A stretch of DNA of 64,000 nucleotides from Wuchereria bancrofti. Lineage: Eukaryota; Nematoda; Chromadorea; Rhabditida; Onchocercidae. Below, piece by piece: positions 36,445 to 48,900 of this stretch (positions are counted from its first letter, which is position 1; each line of letters begins with the position of its first letter). The translations under genes and the position numbers were made by a program. The notes under the pieces were generated by a model that did no database searches, was not told where the DNA came from, and saw nothing but the letters and a program-made list of their open reading frames with translations. The stretch covers positions 6,868,776 to 6,932,775 of the forward strand of contig SSBO01000003.1 in the NCBI GenBank assembly GCA_005281725.1. The letters are read 5' to 3'.

Positions 36445-39400
36445 ATGAGTGATGTGGAAAGTAACAACAGTGAGGAGATGGAAGAGCACAATGATGATGT
36501 ATACGATGATGAGGCATATGAAGAGGTTATTTCAGAAATGAAAAGAATGGTCAGTTTCCCTTTCACTTTCTAATACTGAGGTTCGAACTCTCCGATCTGG
36601 AAGTTCATGATATTTTTCCATAACTTGATGTAATTTTAAAGTAGTAACAGCAAAGCACACCATGTGACATCAGATACATTGCAGGTGGAAATTTCGCCCA
36701 AGGATTATGACAATCGTATGAAATTAATTGAGGCTTTGCGTCGAAGTGGTGAGCTTGAAGCAGTTCGAGAACAGCGGGATTACATATCGTCATTGTATAC
36801 TATGCCTCCCAGTTTTTGGTTGGAGTGGATCGAGTTAGTTGTATTTTGCAAAAATGATCAAGAATCAGTTGCATTATGCCATACCTCTTCAAAAAGAAAT
36901 TATTCCGAATACTTTGGGATGTTCAATCATAAAACATGTTCAGCCATAGAAATAAAAATAGATGTGAAATCTATTTACATCAATGAGATCTAAGTTTGTC
37001 AGTTATGTTTGTGCTATTTCTTGACATGATTTCGAAGTAGTGATAACAGCACAGCATACGGCAGGAAGTCACAAGCTTCTAATTAGCAGCAGTATCGGAT
37101 ACATTATTGAATTTTAAAGTTTAGGAGAAAGAGCTGAACGTAATATACCTTTACCTCTATGAAAAAAATATGAATTTTTATCTCTAGCAAATTTCTTTTA
37201 CTATCAAGTTTTTTTTTGCTTATAGAGATGAAAAATCGGCAGAAAGTAGCAAGGATTTGATTAAACGGCTTTTCGAATGTGCAGTTCGAGATTTCCACAG
37301 TCCCGAAGTTTATCTTGAATACGTTCAGTGGGCCTGCGGCACATCTCTCGATTTTGCGAGAGAGGTAACGAAAGTATCTCTTGTTGAACTTCCAGATTTA
37401 GAAATAAGACAGCAGATTTCGAATGTTTTAACAAGTCTTTTGTCTATCTAATTGTCAGATCATTCAGCATAGCATAATCATGATAACTCAACTCTACGCA
37501 TACATGAGCACTCTACAGAAGACTGACAAACTGGCCGCCAAACTATTCATCTACTTCAGAGGCTGATGAGATTCACGTCACATGTTCAAATGGTTAAATG
37601 ACTTGGTTTCATGAATGTTGCTAAAAGCAAAAGTCAATTCTAGTTATGCTTTTTTTACAATTTTTGACAGTGAATTGGAGAGTTTTACTGTAATGATGGC
37701 TTACAAAACTTTTTAGAAAATGGAAGAAGCAGTGGTAAAAATAGGCCTACGGGCTGATTGTGCTTCTTTGATTTGGAATATTTACTTGGATTTTGAAAAA
37801 ATGATTTTGAATTCGATGACTGATGAAAAAGATAAGCAGAGGAAGCATGTGGAATCACTTTATGGACGACTGCTTAGTGTGCCGCATCAGGGTTTACAAG
37901 AATCATGGAATGAATACAAGGAATTTGCGGGTAATTTATTATCCAATTTCATCTCATCTTTTTTTTTTCAAGTTAACCTTTATATTCGTTTGTTTTTTTA
38001 AATAAAATTTCTGTTTACCTCCCTTTGTATAGTTCGTCGAGTATTATTTAGAGATAATGTTTTTACATATTCCAACAGTTTCTTCTATTTTTTTCCAAAG
38101 TGTATAAGTTTGACAAAGGCATGTAACTTGAGTTTCGTGTCCTATTTCTTAAATTTGCTGCGTTACGAAATATATTTTAGTGCAGTCCAGGATGACGATC
38201 AGGACAGCGTCAGAGGAGATTATGCTAAAAAAGTAAAAGTAGTCAGAAGTATTGCTATTACTGAACACACTTGTTACATTTTCAGAGGGTAAGGAGTTGG
38301 AGGACTTTCATAAAACATTTGAAAGTTCAGCAAAACGTATGGCAGATATCAATGAATTTGAACAACATCTCGAAAATGCCACGGAAGAAAATGAGAAATT
38401 ATCTATTCTAATGGAATACATTGATTTCGAAATGCAAAGTGATTTTTCAGATTTCTTTCTTCATTACTTTTCCTTTATTTTTTCATCATATTTAAATCAA
38501 ATATCGGAGTTATCTGAGGTTTATATTTATGAATCAAACATTTTAGCGAACGACCCGGCAAGAATTCAAATGATTTTTGAAAGGGCACTTTGTACAGTTG
38601 CGGCTTCTCCAAGTTCTGATCTCTGGTTGCATTATGGTAATTGGCTGGATTCGTCTTTGAAATTGCCACAGGTTAGAAATAGTGTCTTTAATTGTAGTTC
38701 AACTTTTACTTTTCTATTCTGCCATCTGGTAAGGGATTACTCACCCTGTTAAGAAATTGTAGGTCTTTGTTAAAGAATCTTTCTTGGTTGTAGTTTGAAG
38801 TTGTAGAGACGAATGTGTTGTGAAGAAGTACTATGGTACACAAGTTTTAATCCACAGCTAGATTAGAAAATCTTTACAATATGTATGTAGATTTGATTAG
38901 GAACAAAGGAACAATTTTTAACATATTGAGCAATGCATATATTCTTTGTTAACAGTCGTAAAGGCAATACAGGTAAGCTCAGTTACAACTGGAAGATGAG
39001 TGTTGGAGAATGATTATTTCCATAATATGCAATTTGAAACAGTTTTATATTTGTCTAAAGAATATTCAGTTAAGACAGTCTCTAGTCTTTAGTCTGGATT
39101 AATATATTTTAACTCGACATAATATAGTTCAGTTTTTTCCGGCACATCCTACAAAATGACAAAATAAGTCCACTAGCATATCGTTTTTATTATTTCCATG
39201 AACACAGTCTAGTACTAACATAAGAAATACAAAATACAAACGTTTGGATTTAAGGTCTCTACAGACGTATACGCACGTTCTGTACGTCATGCACCATGCT
39301 CAGCACTTTGGCAGCAGTACTTTTCGGCACTCGAACGATCGAGTGCTTCTCCTGAAGAAATTGATACTAAGTGGCCAGATGCTCGAGATACAATAATGAC

Positions 39401-42400
39401 ACAAGAAGAGGGATTCTCTCTCTATCGTACATATATATACCTTCTTCGACGACGTGTTACCAAGCAAGGTGTACTTTTTAGATTGCCATATTTTAGTTTC
39501 ATCAATTTACAAATGTTATGTAGAAAATATGCATGCAAAATTTTCATTATTTGTTAAGAAATTTTTTCGTATCGATAAAACTATTTGTTCACTAGGATAT
39601 TTATGTCTGTACCTTAGCACAATTGTTGAAAAATCTTCTGAACTTTAGGTTCTTCAGTTTAATTTTGATTTGATAACTGTAGCAAAATTTCCAAACTCTA
39701 CTATTCTTCGTTGAGTGTTTTTATAATCATATACCTCTCATTGTTGTAGGTAACAATGATTATTCGGCTGTGTTAGAGAAATTCGACGAAGGCGCAGATT
39801 TTTTAGCTAAAAAATTTGGATCTAACTGGGATAGCCCAAAAGCTCAGTATCGTAAAAACCATGCTCTCTTTTTGTACACATCTGCAAAACAGCCTGAGAA
39901 AGGTATTTTTTTAAAATGGTATTCCAGTTTCCATTTTTGTGTTGCACTGTTTCAAGTTTCACTTCTAACTAAATGATTTACTGGTGAGCTGTGTTAGTTG
40001 AAATGTTGGATTCTCTGCTCTGACTGTAATTCTTGTCCTTTTTAGCTCTGAAAATTTGGAATGATATTCTGGCATCGGGGAGTGGTCACTTAGCAGCAGC
40101 CTGGATAGAAGCTGCTAATTTAGAGCGTTTTTTTGGTGATGTGAACAACGCGCGTAAACTGCTTTACAAAGCTATCAATTCAGCAAGCGATCATCCATAT
40201 ATGGTGAATACACTCCGCTGTACTTATTGTCGTTTTGTCTAGTTCAGAATAAGGTTGAAATAAAAGAGCAATCCGAAAGCTTCCACATTTTATATTTATG
40301 TGAGGAATTGCAGCTCACTTTCTGCAAAAAGGGAAATATTTCAGGTGTTTGATGCTCTTATCCAGTTTGAGAGAGAGGTGGGCAGTATTGATGATCTGGA
40401 CAAAGCGCTGCAAAAGGTAAATGCTCAAGCAAGTCGGATTTCATCGAGGCCGCAAAAAAACAAAATGGAGAAAAGTAGTAAAAAAAGAAGGAAGGAAAAT
40501 GATGAAGATGTTGAAGTTAAACGAAGGAGAGAAGATATGGAGAAAAAAGGACAGAAATTCATAACCAATGAGGATGATTTTATAAACGGCACAGTGGAAA
40601 TTACGACAAAAATTCAGCAGAAGAAAGAGGTATTTTCAGATTTCTTAGAAATAATGTGTTTTATTTCATTTTTCGTAGCGCTATCAAATAACACTGTGTC
40701 AACCATATTCTAGGAATTGTGTTTTGAGTTAAAAACGGAAGCAGGAGCCAAAATCCAAAGAATGAAGTTCATTTCTAGCTCAAATATAGGGAGTTAATAA
40801 CCGTACATGCTTGGCTCAATTATTTTATTAGTTAGCTGGAGTTAAATGTAAATGTAGGGATTTAGGGAGTTAATTGTAAAATAATTTGCAGCAGTTTAAA
40901 TGTTTTATTGCAGATGTATTTTAATATGCTAAGTTGTTTTAGCATCAAAGGTTAAGATTTACTGAAGTGTTGACAGTTTTAAGTGTGTTAATAGTTCAAG
41001 TCTGGAGATCATTTTTATAATTTAATATTTAACTTATTTGGTTATGGGCAGCAGTTCTCAATTATTTGTTATTATTTGTTTTTAGATGATCAAAGTCGAT
41101 AAAAAGCAAGTGGATGGCGATGGCTTTGTAGTTCCACAACTTCCTTCGCAGTCATCGAAACCGAAAACAACATCAAGTCAAGATCTTGGTTTACAAGGGA
41201 CAAGTGAAGAAGCTTCTGAAAAGCGTCACACCGTATTCGTCTCCAATCTTGATTTCAAGTTACCAACAGAAAGACTGAAGGAAATATTCCCGAATGCGAA
41301 AGAAATTCGACTAGTCTACCGGGGGATGAGCAAATTGCACAAAGTAGGGCATATTCAGTTTACAGACTTTGTTCACTTCGGAGTTGGTTATTGTGGTTTT
41401 TAAATTTGCTAATCTAACTCATTAAAAAATCTTGATAAGCTTCTGTTTATGCTTATTCTCAGCTCAATAAAGACGCTAGATCATTTTAAGGATTTATTCA
41501 TAGGACTAGCTTTGGTTTGATAATTTATACGTTGTAGAATATGTAGTATGATTTAAAAATTATCTATGTTTAAAAGGTAAATAAGGCAAATTCATTAGTG
41601 GATTTTTAACTTCAAAAATGAAATTGCTGGCATTTCAGGGATTTGGGTATATAGATTTCTCAACTGAACCGGAAGCTCGAAATGCTTTGAAAATGGATCG
41701 AACTCAAATTGATGGCAGACCATTGTATGTTTCAGAGTATAAACCGCATGATAAGGGGAAAAATGCTGAATTTCGTTACAGTACCGGCTTGGAAAGAAAC
41801 AAAGTTTTTGTTAACAATGTCCATTATGATGCTACCGAGGAACAACTTAAGGTTTGTACTCGTCTGCATTACGAGCCATCTTTTTTCTTTCATTTTTTAA
41901 TTCTCTTATTCGAGTCTGCTCATTTGTAACTAGTATAAATGTTTGCTGAGAAAAATACATTTATATGGAATATCTGATATATTCTCAAATTTTGAAATAA
42001 ACATTGTGACAGTGACCATACATACGTGAAAATAAAAGTAGGACAAAATATGTTATATTTTCTTTTAAGGAAATATTTACAATATTTGGTGCAGTCCGTG
42101 ATATTCGTATTGTGACACATAAATCTGGTAAATCAAAGGGTTGCGCATACGTAGAATTTGAAAACGATAATGATGCTGCAATGGCAGTGAAAGCTGGCGA
42201 TACTGGCGATCTTATTCTTTTAGGTTTGTTTTGCGGGTGTTTTTATATCTATCTGTCTGTGTTTATGTGTCTCTATTCTATCTATATCTATCTATCGATT
42301 GATCGACCTATCTGTCTATATATAGTATCCGGTCAGATTCCCTTTAGTGCACTGAAATCGCAGTTGAGGTAAACTAATCTGACAAAAAATATTCTTTATA

Positions 42401-44096
42401 TATCTGAATATTTATTATTACGAAATGAACAGACCTTTCATAAATGCGAAGTTAGATTTAGTTATATCGTTCCTTATTTCATTTTCTAATGTTTCCATTG
42501 TTGGAATTATTCAGTAATTTTACCTTAAATATTATTCTTTATAGATCTGAATATATTCATTCTTCTAGTTTATCTTAAGTAAGTTTTGTGAAATATGAGC
42601 CTCAAAATAACTACATTAACGAACTAAAAGAACTAGAAGGATTTTAAGCTTAATATTTTGTAACAAATAAAACATTATAAACGTATATGACTGATGGAGA
42701 AAATACAAACAGCAGCTCAAATTATGTTGCTAGTTTGCTTCGTGGAACCATATGGAACATTGTAAATACATAGCTTCATAAAACATAACATTTGCGGTCT
42801 TTTTCATGATTTTTATCAAATCTTTTGTTTAAGTATTTTAAGTTGCCAAAAATCTTCACCGGCTTACCACAAACTATTGAAAAAATTTGTTCCAACTTGA
42901 GGACCAAGATTTTGCTAAATGAAGGATTGTTATCCTAATTTTAGTAGTTTTTAATTCTGTGCGTAATTTTGAATTTAAGCGATATTACTTTTCTATAGCA
43001 ATGTTTCCTTAAAACAATCCAAACCTGCTCTAAACAATTTTTTTAAAAAGTTTTAAATTTGTACTATTTCATGTTGTGATGTATTTTACAGGAACGCCTG
43101 GACGGACACCTGTAAAATACACTATAGCATAATACACTATAAAATAATGCTTTCAGTATCAATTTCGTTAATTGACACTTGAAAAAGTTGGAAGCTAAGG
43201 TTAAACGACCCCTAAATGTGTTTTTTAAAAAGGAATTTTCATCTTCAGCTTTTTATTTTTTAACCATGAACAAACTACTAAGCAACGGGTTCTTAGGTTC
43301 TTAATAATTGTTTTTCTTTCTATCAAAAAAACAACAGTTTTATCAGGTCATTATCTATGAAGTCTGTGTACTTTACAGAGCGAAAATTATCAGTTGCAAT
43401 CAGCAATCCACCGAAGCGTAAAGAACAATTACAGCGATTTAATACAACCAGTTCTGTAAGTTACCAATTTTATTTTTTAAAAAATCTATAATCATCCTTC
43501 ACACTTTTTCATAAATAAATGCATGCATTTCTGGTAAATGTAATCTAATAGTTAATTGAGAAATGATAATTTAAATTTGAAAAAAAGTGGTGTACTTCGT
43601 TAATTGAAGGACTTATTTTGATGTGAATTTTAACTTGTTTGGAAAATATTTTTCAGTTGAAACTGATTTTTGTGAATCCTGCTAGTTTTAGCTGGAGCTT
43701 AGGCTAGTTAACATCGTTAATTTGTACTAGACACTCACAAACTGTTGTGAGTTTCAGCAATAAAATAATTTTTTTGAATTCTAATTTGGCTCTTTCTTGT
43801 GTAGTGTTCGGCAAGATTTTGCATGGCATAAGAGACCGCTGTAGTGATCCGAGTTATTAAAATCAACTGATCTTTATTCATAAATAATTTAAGTCTAGGA
43901 AAATTTTCTGAAAATTTTTCTTAACATTGATTATTTTCAGTCGCATCAACGAGGTAAAATAGATCTGATACCACGAACACTGGCGAGAACCACAAAACTG
44001 GCCAAATCAACTGGCGATAATAAAAGCAATGGAAACGGCTTAGGAATGTCAACAAAAAATATGTCCAATGAAGAGTTTCGATCCTTTTTGAAATAA
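36445..44096 (+). CDS. SART3: SART3, U4/U6 snRNP recycling factor
   Basis: Sixteen exons: 36445-36549, 36685-36833, 37226-37364, 37717-37930, 38186-38232, 38288-38438, 38547-38671, 39255-39468, 39750-39902, 40046-40203, 40345-40629, 41086-41343, 41639-41851, 42070-42223, 43379-43455, 43941-44096, giving 865 residues (human 963). Order: acidic N-terminus, HAT repeats (about 40-510; VYLEYVQWACG, YIDFEMQTNDPARIQMIFER, YIYLLRRRV, AWIEAANLERFFGD), a basic nuclear-localisation stretch (SSKKRRKEND), RRM1 (about 625-705; TVFVSNLDFKLP, GFGYIDF), RRM2 (about 718-800; KVFVNNVHYDA, GCAYVEFEN), and a C-terminal LSm-interaction tail (MSNEEFRSFLK). SART3 (Prp24-related) re-anneals U4 with U6 snRNA and also carries USP deubiquitinases. 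The RRM1 RNP2-to-RNP1 spacing is short. The exon 6 acceptor appears to be the second AG of CAGAG. An acceptor-like TTTTTTCAAG lies 3 bases before the ATG. Confidence 0.95.
42245..42323. repeat. Interrupted TATC/TCTG tetranucleotide microsatellite
   Basis: CTAT and CTGT tetranucleotide units with interruptions, such as TATCTATCTGTCTGTG and CTATCTATATCTATCTATCG. It begins about 20 bp after the SART3 exon 14 donor, within intron 14. Confidence 0.85.
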
Positions 44097-45907
44097 TTTA
44101 ACTTTCTTCACTTTATAACTTGTTAATTTTGCTTAATAATTTTGACGAACTACATAAATAAGAATATTTGGATTTTAAACATTGAATTTTATCTCATAAA
44201 ATTTGAGCTTCACGATGATTCCAAATGGAGTAGACAAAAGTAGCGATTCCTATGATAAAAAGTGGTTTTTTTCGAAAGTGGAAGAAAAGCTCTGAAAGGA
44301 ATCTTGAGTTCATCTCAAGTGCAGATCATATTTTTCCCTTTGATCTGAAGGTCGTGATATTTTGGACTTTAGAAGTCTCTGAGCATAATAAAAAACAAGA
44401 TGGGTTGATTGGTTAGTTTGATTCAGGCTTCAAGGTTTTTTTGTTATAATTTGGTTTCTTAAAACTGATTTATTTATATTAATAAATGTAATTCAATAAA
44501 TCTGGTGGTGTATTTAATGTCGCCATAATCAGCTTTTCAAATTTGCACCAAACGTTAATTAAATGCTAGGTCTAAATTTTGTAACTTTCCGAATCTGGGG
44601 TGGCAAAACATGTAGCACATCTCAAAATATAAACCGTAAGGTGTCATAAATTAATGACAAATTAAAAGGTATAAGAATATGACCCATGCAGCTTTAAAAT
44701 TGGTCCGCGATGTCGATATTTTATGAATGCGGCCCCATACCTAAGTATGTAGAATTGTCTTGGCTCGTACATGAATTTAAGTTGCATTTAATGCTTTACG
44801 ATGGCGAAGTTTGAACTCGACTTTCTTTAGGTTTTATTATTTACACAATAGTGGCAATAATAGTTAAATTAAATAGAAGAATTACAACAAATTCCATTGG
44901 GTGAAGCGCAAGTTTCGTAGTCCTCTCTCAATGTGAAATATATTTCAACTGTACCAGCTATCATATTACTAAGTTGTAAGCTTAGCTAGCATGTTCTATC
45001 TCTTCATTGATAATGTCTTACTACTGAATATTATTGTTGTTAGATGAGTAACCCTCCAAAATAATTCTTCTAATAGTGAGCCCAGAAATCCTATGATACA
45101 ATGTGAAATGTGGTTTTTTAAAATTTTTTCCTCAAAATTCTCAACTAAAATTTTTTCCTCAATTAAAACCTACGTTTTCTGGTACCTAGATATATATAAG
45201 AGTAGGAAAAATAAGACAGAAAAATATAAAATACCGAGTAGTACTGATAGTAGTGGTATGAAACAAAATATCACAGATATAGCTGTAATAGCAAAAAAAA
45301 AGAAAAATAGAAATTGTTAAAAGCTGTAGTTACTTTTGTACTAAAAAGTAACTGATGTTATCAATTACCATTGAACAGTAACTACAAAATGTTACAAATA
45401 AAGTAAATAAAAAAAATACTACTAAACACAAGGAAACATCGATGATCCCCAAATATTATATAGTTACATGGAATCAGACTTCCAGTTGGCTTATAAAATT
45501 AAGTGACGACTTCTATTCTTTGTGAATAGCGATGATTTGTATTGTTAATACAACCAAATATGATTTGCAATGCTGAATAGATAATCACTCTAGACATCAC
45601 TGAAAATCAAATTTATTTTAATTTCGATTTTTAAATCCAATAATTTAGCATTCCCTATTAGCAACTGAACTAACAGTTACAAATTCACTCGTGATATAAT
45701 TCTATATTCAATTTAAAAATCTTTTGCTTTCGTGATATTCACAAGATGGTATTTGAAGAATTGTGAATAAACATTCTTTGACATGAATTAATATAGCTAG
45801 TGTTTTTGTAGAAAAAAAATTTAAACTGAATGAGGAAAGAAAAGAGTTTTAATCAAATTAGAAATTTTGATACTTTGACGAAATATTTTCCTGTTAAAAT
45901 AAATTAA
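44097..45907. other. Intergenic region between convergent SART3 and RhoGEF
   Basis: 3' flanks of two convergent genes. Several AATAAA-like signals follow SART3 (for example near 44494). The forward ORF at 45093-45320 is low-complexity Lys/Ser/Ile-rich and without family features. Nothing else was supported. Confidence 0.55.
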
Positions 45908-48900
45908 CTATTGATGAGAAACATACGAGGTCTCCAGATGATTGTCCATGATGAATTTTAGTAACTCTTGTTGCTTAACGGAATTTGTCATCTCAGCTCC
46001 TTTGTTAGCTGTTATCAAGACTGAAGTTGCAGTTGTGGAAGGAAGAGGAGCGGTAGTAACACCAAATCCAGCTCCTTTCTCTTTACCATTTAACGAGGGA
46101 GGTGGTGCATCAGGAAGTGGAGGTGGAACACTTATCGTTTCTTTCTTTTCAATTTCATTAATATTCTCATCGCTAAGTTGAATCTTCAGGGTTCGAGTAT
46201 CCTCCGCTACATCCTCCAATTGTTCTCCTATTGCTACTACAATAAGCTCATATCAATAATCTCTATCATACATCGCATATAAGTAATGTGACTAATAATT
46301 GTTTTATTTGCTAACATCGATAAAATTTCCCTTAGAAAGTAAGAAAAAAGAAAATGCTTGTTTTCTTTTCTGAATTACTATAATTAAATGGTAATATTTG
46401 AAGAAAGGCTGTGGATGACTTTCTTAGGAACAAGCAGAGCATCCATGGAATGATCACTAATGACAACTGTGTAATAAATTTAGTGCACCTTGAAAGAATG
46501 CGTCTCACCTGTCGAAATATGCATATCAAAATCATCAGTTGGAGTCATTTCCTCTGTAACAGTGGAACCTTCCATATATGATGAAGCGGTACTGAAACCA
46601 GATGTTGATGAGCTGAATGATTCCGATGAAGCTACCGTCGATTGTGATTGACGCCGAATATTCTGTAAAGATTTGAGTTTAACAGAAGAATTTGATCCTG
46701 AATATAGAAGTCAGGAGACATATTTTGAATGACAAATGGAACCTGTTCATTCATCCGATTCGTTATTTTTCTGGATGAACCACCAACAGCCGTTGACACA
46801 TTCCAGGAGAATCGTTTCAGAATTCCAGGTGGTAAATTCGTTGGTATCTTTGGCTTAGTAATATCAATACCATCTGATGTATGATAACGCCGTTCAAAAC
46901 GACGTGCATTTGACATCTGTATTCAAAAGTAAACATTCAGTGAATTTTGAATTTCAAAAAATAAGAAAAAGTCAAGGATATCGGTAACTTCCGGTACTTC
47001 ACGCACACCATTTCTAGATCAAAGCATTTTCAGGATACGGCAAGACTTGCTACTCATCCTACTACTGGATATGCTTCTCAAGATTGGGGATTCATTAGCT
47101 TAAAGCTTCTAGAAATATATTCTGCTACCTTTTTATGTCATCCAACCGTTACTATCCGCACATAATGGAGAAAGTTTTAAGTTGAATTCTATAGCAACAA
47201 GCAAGTAAACAAATAAAATTATAAAGCAGCAATATAAAGGATAGGTGAAAAATGAGAATTAATTACCTGTGAAGATGATGTTCCGATACTTTCATCGTTT
47301 GCATAAGTCATAATTATTGAAGGTGAAGAACACCTCACCGTTTCATCGTGTCGCTCAGCAATTCGTTGTTCGGAAAAATCAGGACTGCTATCTAAGGTGC
47401 CTTGGGATGCACGCAAGTCGCATCCTTCTCGATGTTCCAACGATGTGGATGGTGTATCACTGATATAGATATGTCCTTTGTTATATAAATGAGTTGAGAA
47501 CCCGGCTTTGGAAGACTTATTTAAATAGGTCCTGGAAAATTAACCAATTTTACCAATTTGAATGTATGTCAAATCTCATATATGCCTAAAAAATGCATTT
47601 GAAAAAAAAAAAAAAGTAATATAAGATATTGAATGAAATTATACCTAGTAACATCGGTCGGTCCAGAGGAGTTCGATCGCGATCGACGATGCAAATTGGG
47701 TGATTCCAAATGTTCAACGGATTTTGAAGTGAAGTGTAAATCTGTGGACGATTTTGACTGTCCATTTAACGTTGTATTAACTAATGAGGGTAAGGAACGA
47801 TCATCATTAACCATCACAGCTAATTTATGCTGTGATATTAAATTATTTTTTACACTACCACAAATCCCATTGCCGACACTTTGTCCTTCTCTTAGTAATC
47901 GATCAATTTGATCTGCCGACGATACTGTGTTCACTTTTCGCACATCTAAAACGACAGTTGTTAAAGTGAACTTCGTTCTCTTTAAACATTTTTGATTTTA
48001 AGAAAACAAAAATTAATGAAGAAATGCTTTCATTTCTTTTCTTGTCATTTCTTCCATTATTTACAATAAAGATTAAGATTGAAACATACTAGCAATACGA
48101 TTATGTTCAGCGACTATTTGAGAATCCATACTGGAACTTTTTCGATGTATGATTTCTTGATTAATAATCTCTTGATTACTACCGCTGCTACTATTCGAAC
48201 GATTATGATCTATATCATCGTTTAATCCAAATCCATTAAATAATCCCATCGATATACCTAACAAGCATTGTTGCGGACTTAGAGGCCTAGAAAAAAACAA
48301 GAAAGAATGAATGAGTAATGAATGCTTGTATAAAATTCAATTACAATTCAATTTTTAGGCGTAAACTTCTTTCCTTCCTTGAAGTTTTTATGAAGAAAAA
48401 CAAAGAAATAAAAAGTGTTATACTTCAGGCGATAAAAGTCCCTTAGCGCCATATTAGTCATTTCAAGCCATTTGCGGGTTTCTTCAATTGATGGAGTCGA
48501 TAAATAGTATAGTGCCGAGGGCATACCAAAATCGTTAATTGGTGCTATTACGAAGCCAGCTGCAATACGATTTATCATTTCCATTTCCTCTTTTGAATAT
48601 TTTCTCAATATCTTTCTTTTCCCCTTTTCCTTCAACATTTAATTTCATTTTTCCCGATCTTTTCATCCCATAATGACATCTGCGAGAAGATTGGACATTT
48701 TGAGATAAAGATTACAGTCTATTGAAATGGGTACGTTTACTAATAATTCAAGTGACAAGCCATTTCAATAATTTTCGTAAGAGATTTGATGACATAAGAT
48801 GATCGTTTAATTTCTCAAAATTTTAGCAATTATTGGAATCAGAGGTTGCACTACGGAAGTTAATAACATACTAAGTCATATTTGATAAATGCTAAAATAT

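Noticed and set aside
36583..36600. GGTTCGAACTC resembles a tRNA T-loop.
   Set aside because: It lies in SART3 intron 1 with no matching A-box or stems upstream.
42905..43150. Short repeated AATACACTATA words in SART3 intron 14 considered as a transposon end.
   Set aside because: Only two short copies with no terminal inverted repeat, target duplication or coding sequence.
45942..46181. 79-codon forward ORF rich in Gly and Ser.
   Set aside because: Complement of the last RhoGEF exon, whose proline-rich minus-strand reading fits the gene.
47633..47911. 92-codon forward ORF.
   Set aside because: It is the complement of RhoGEF exon 13 (47945-47645), which has consistent splice phases and a Ser-rich tail typical of the family.
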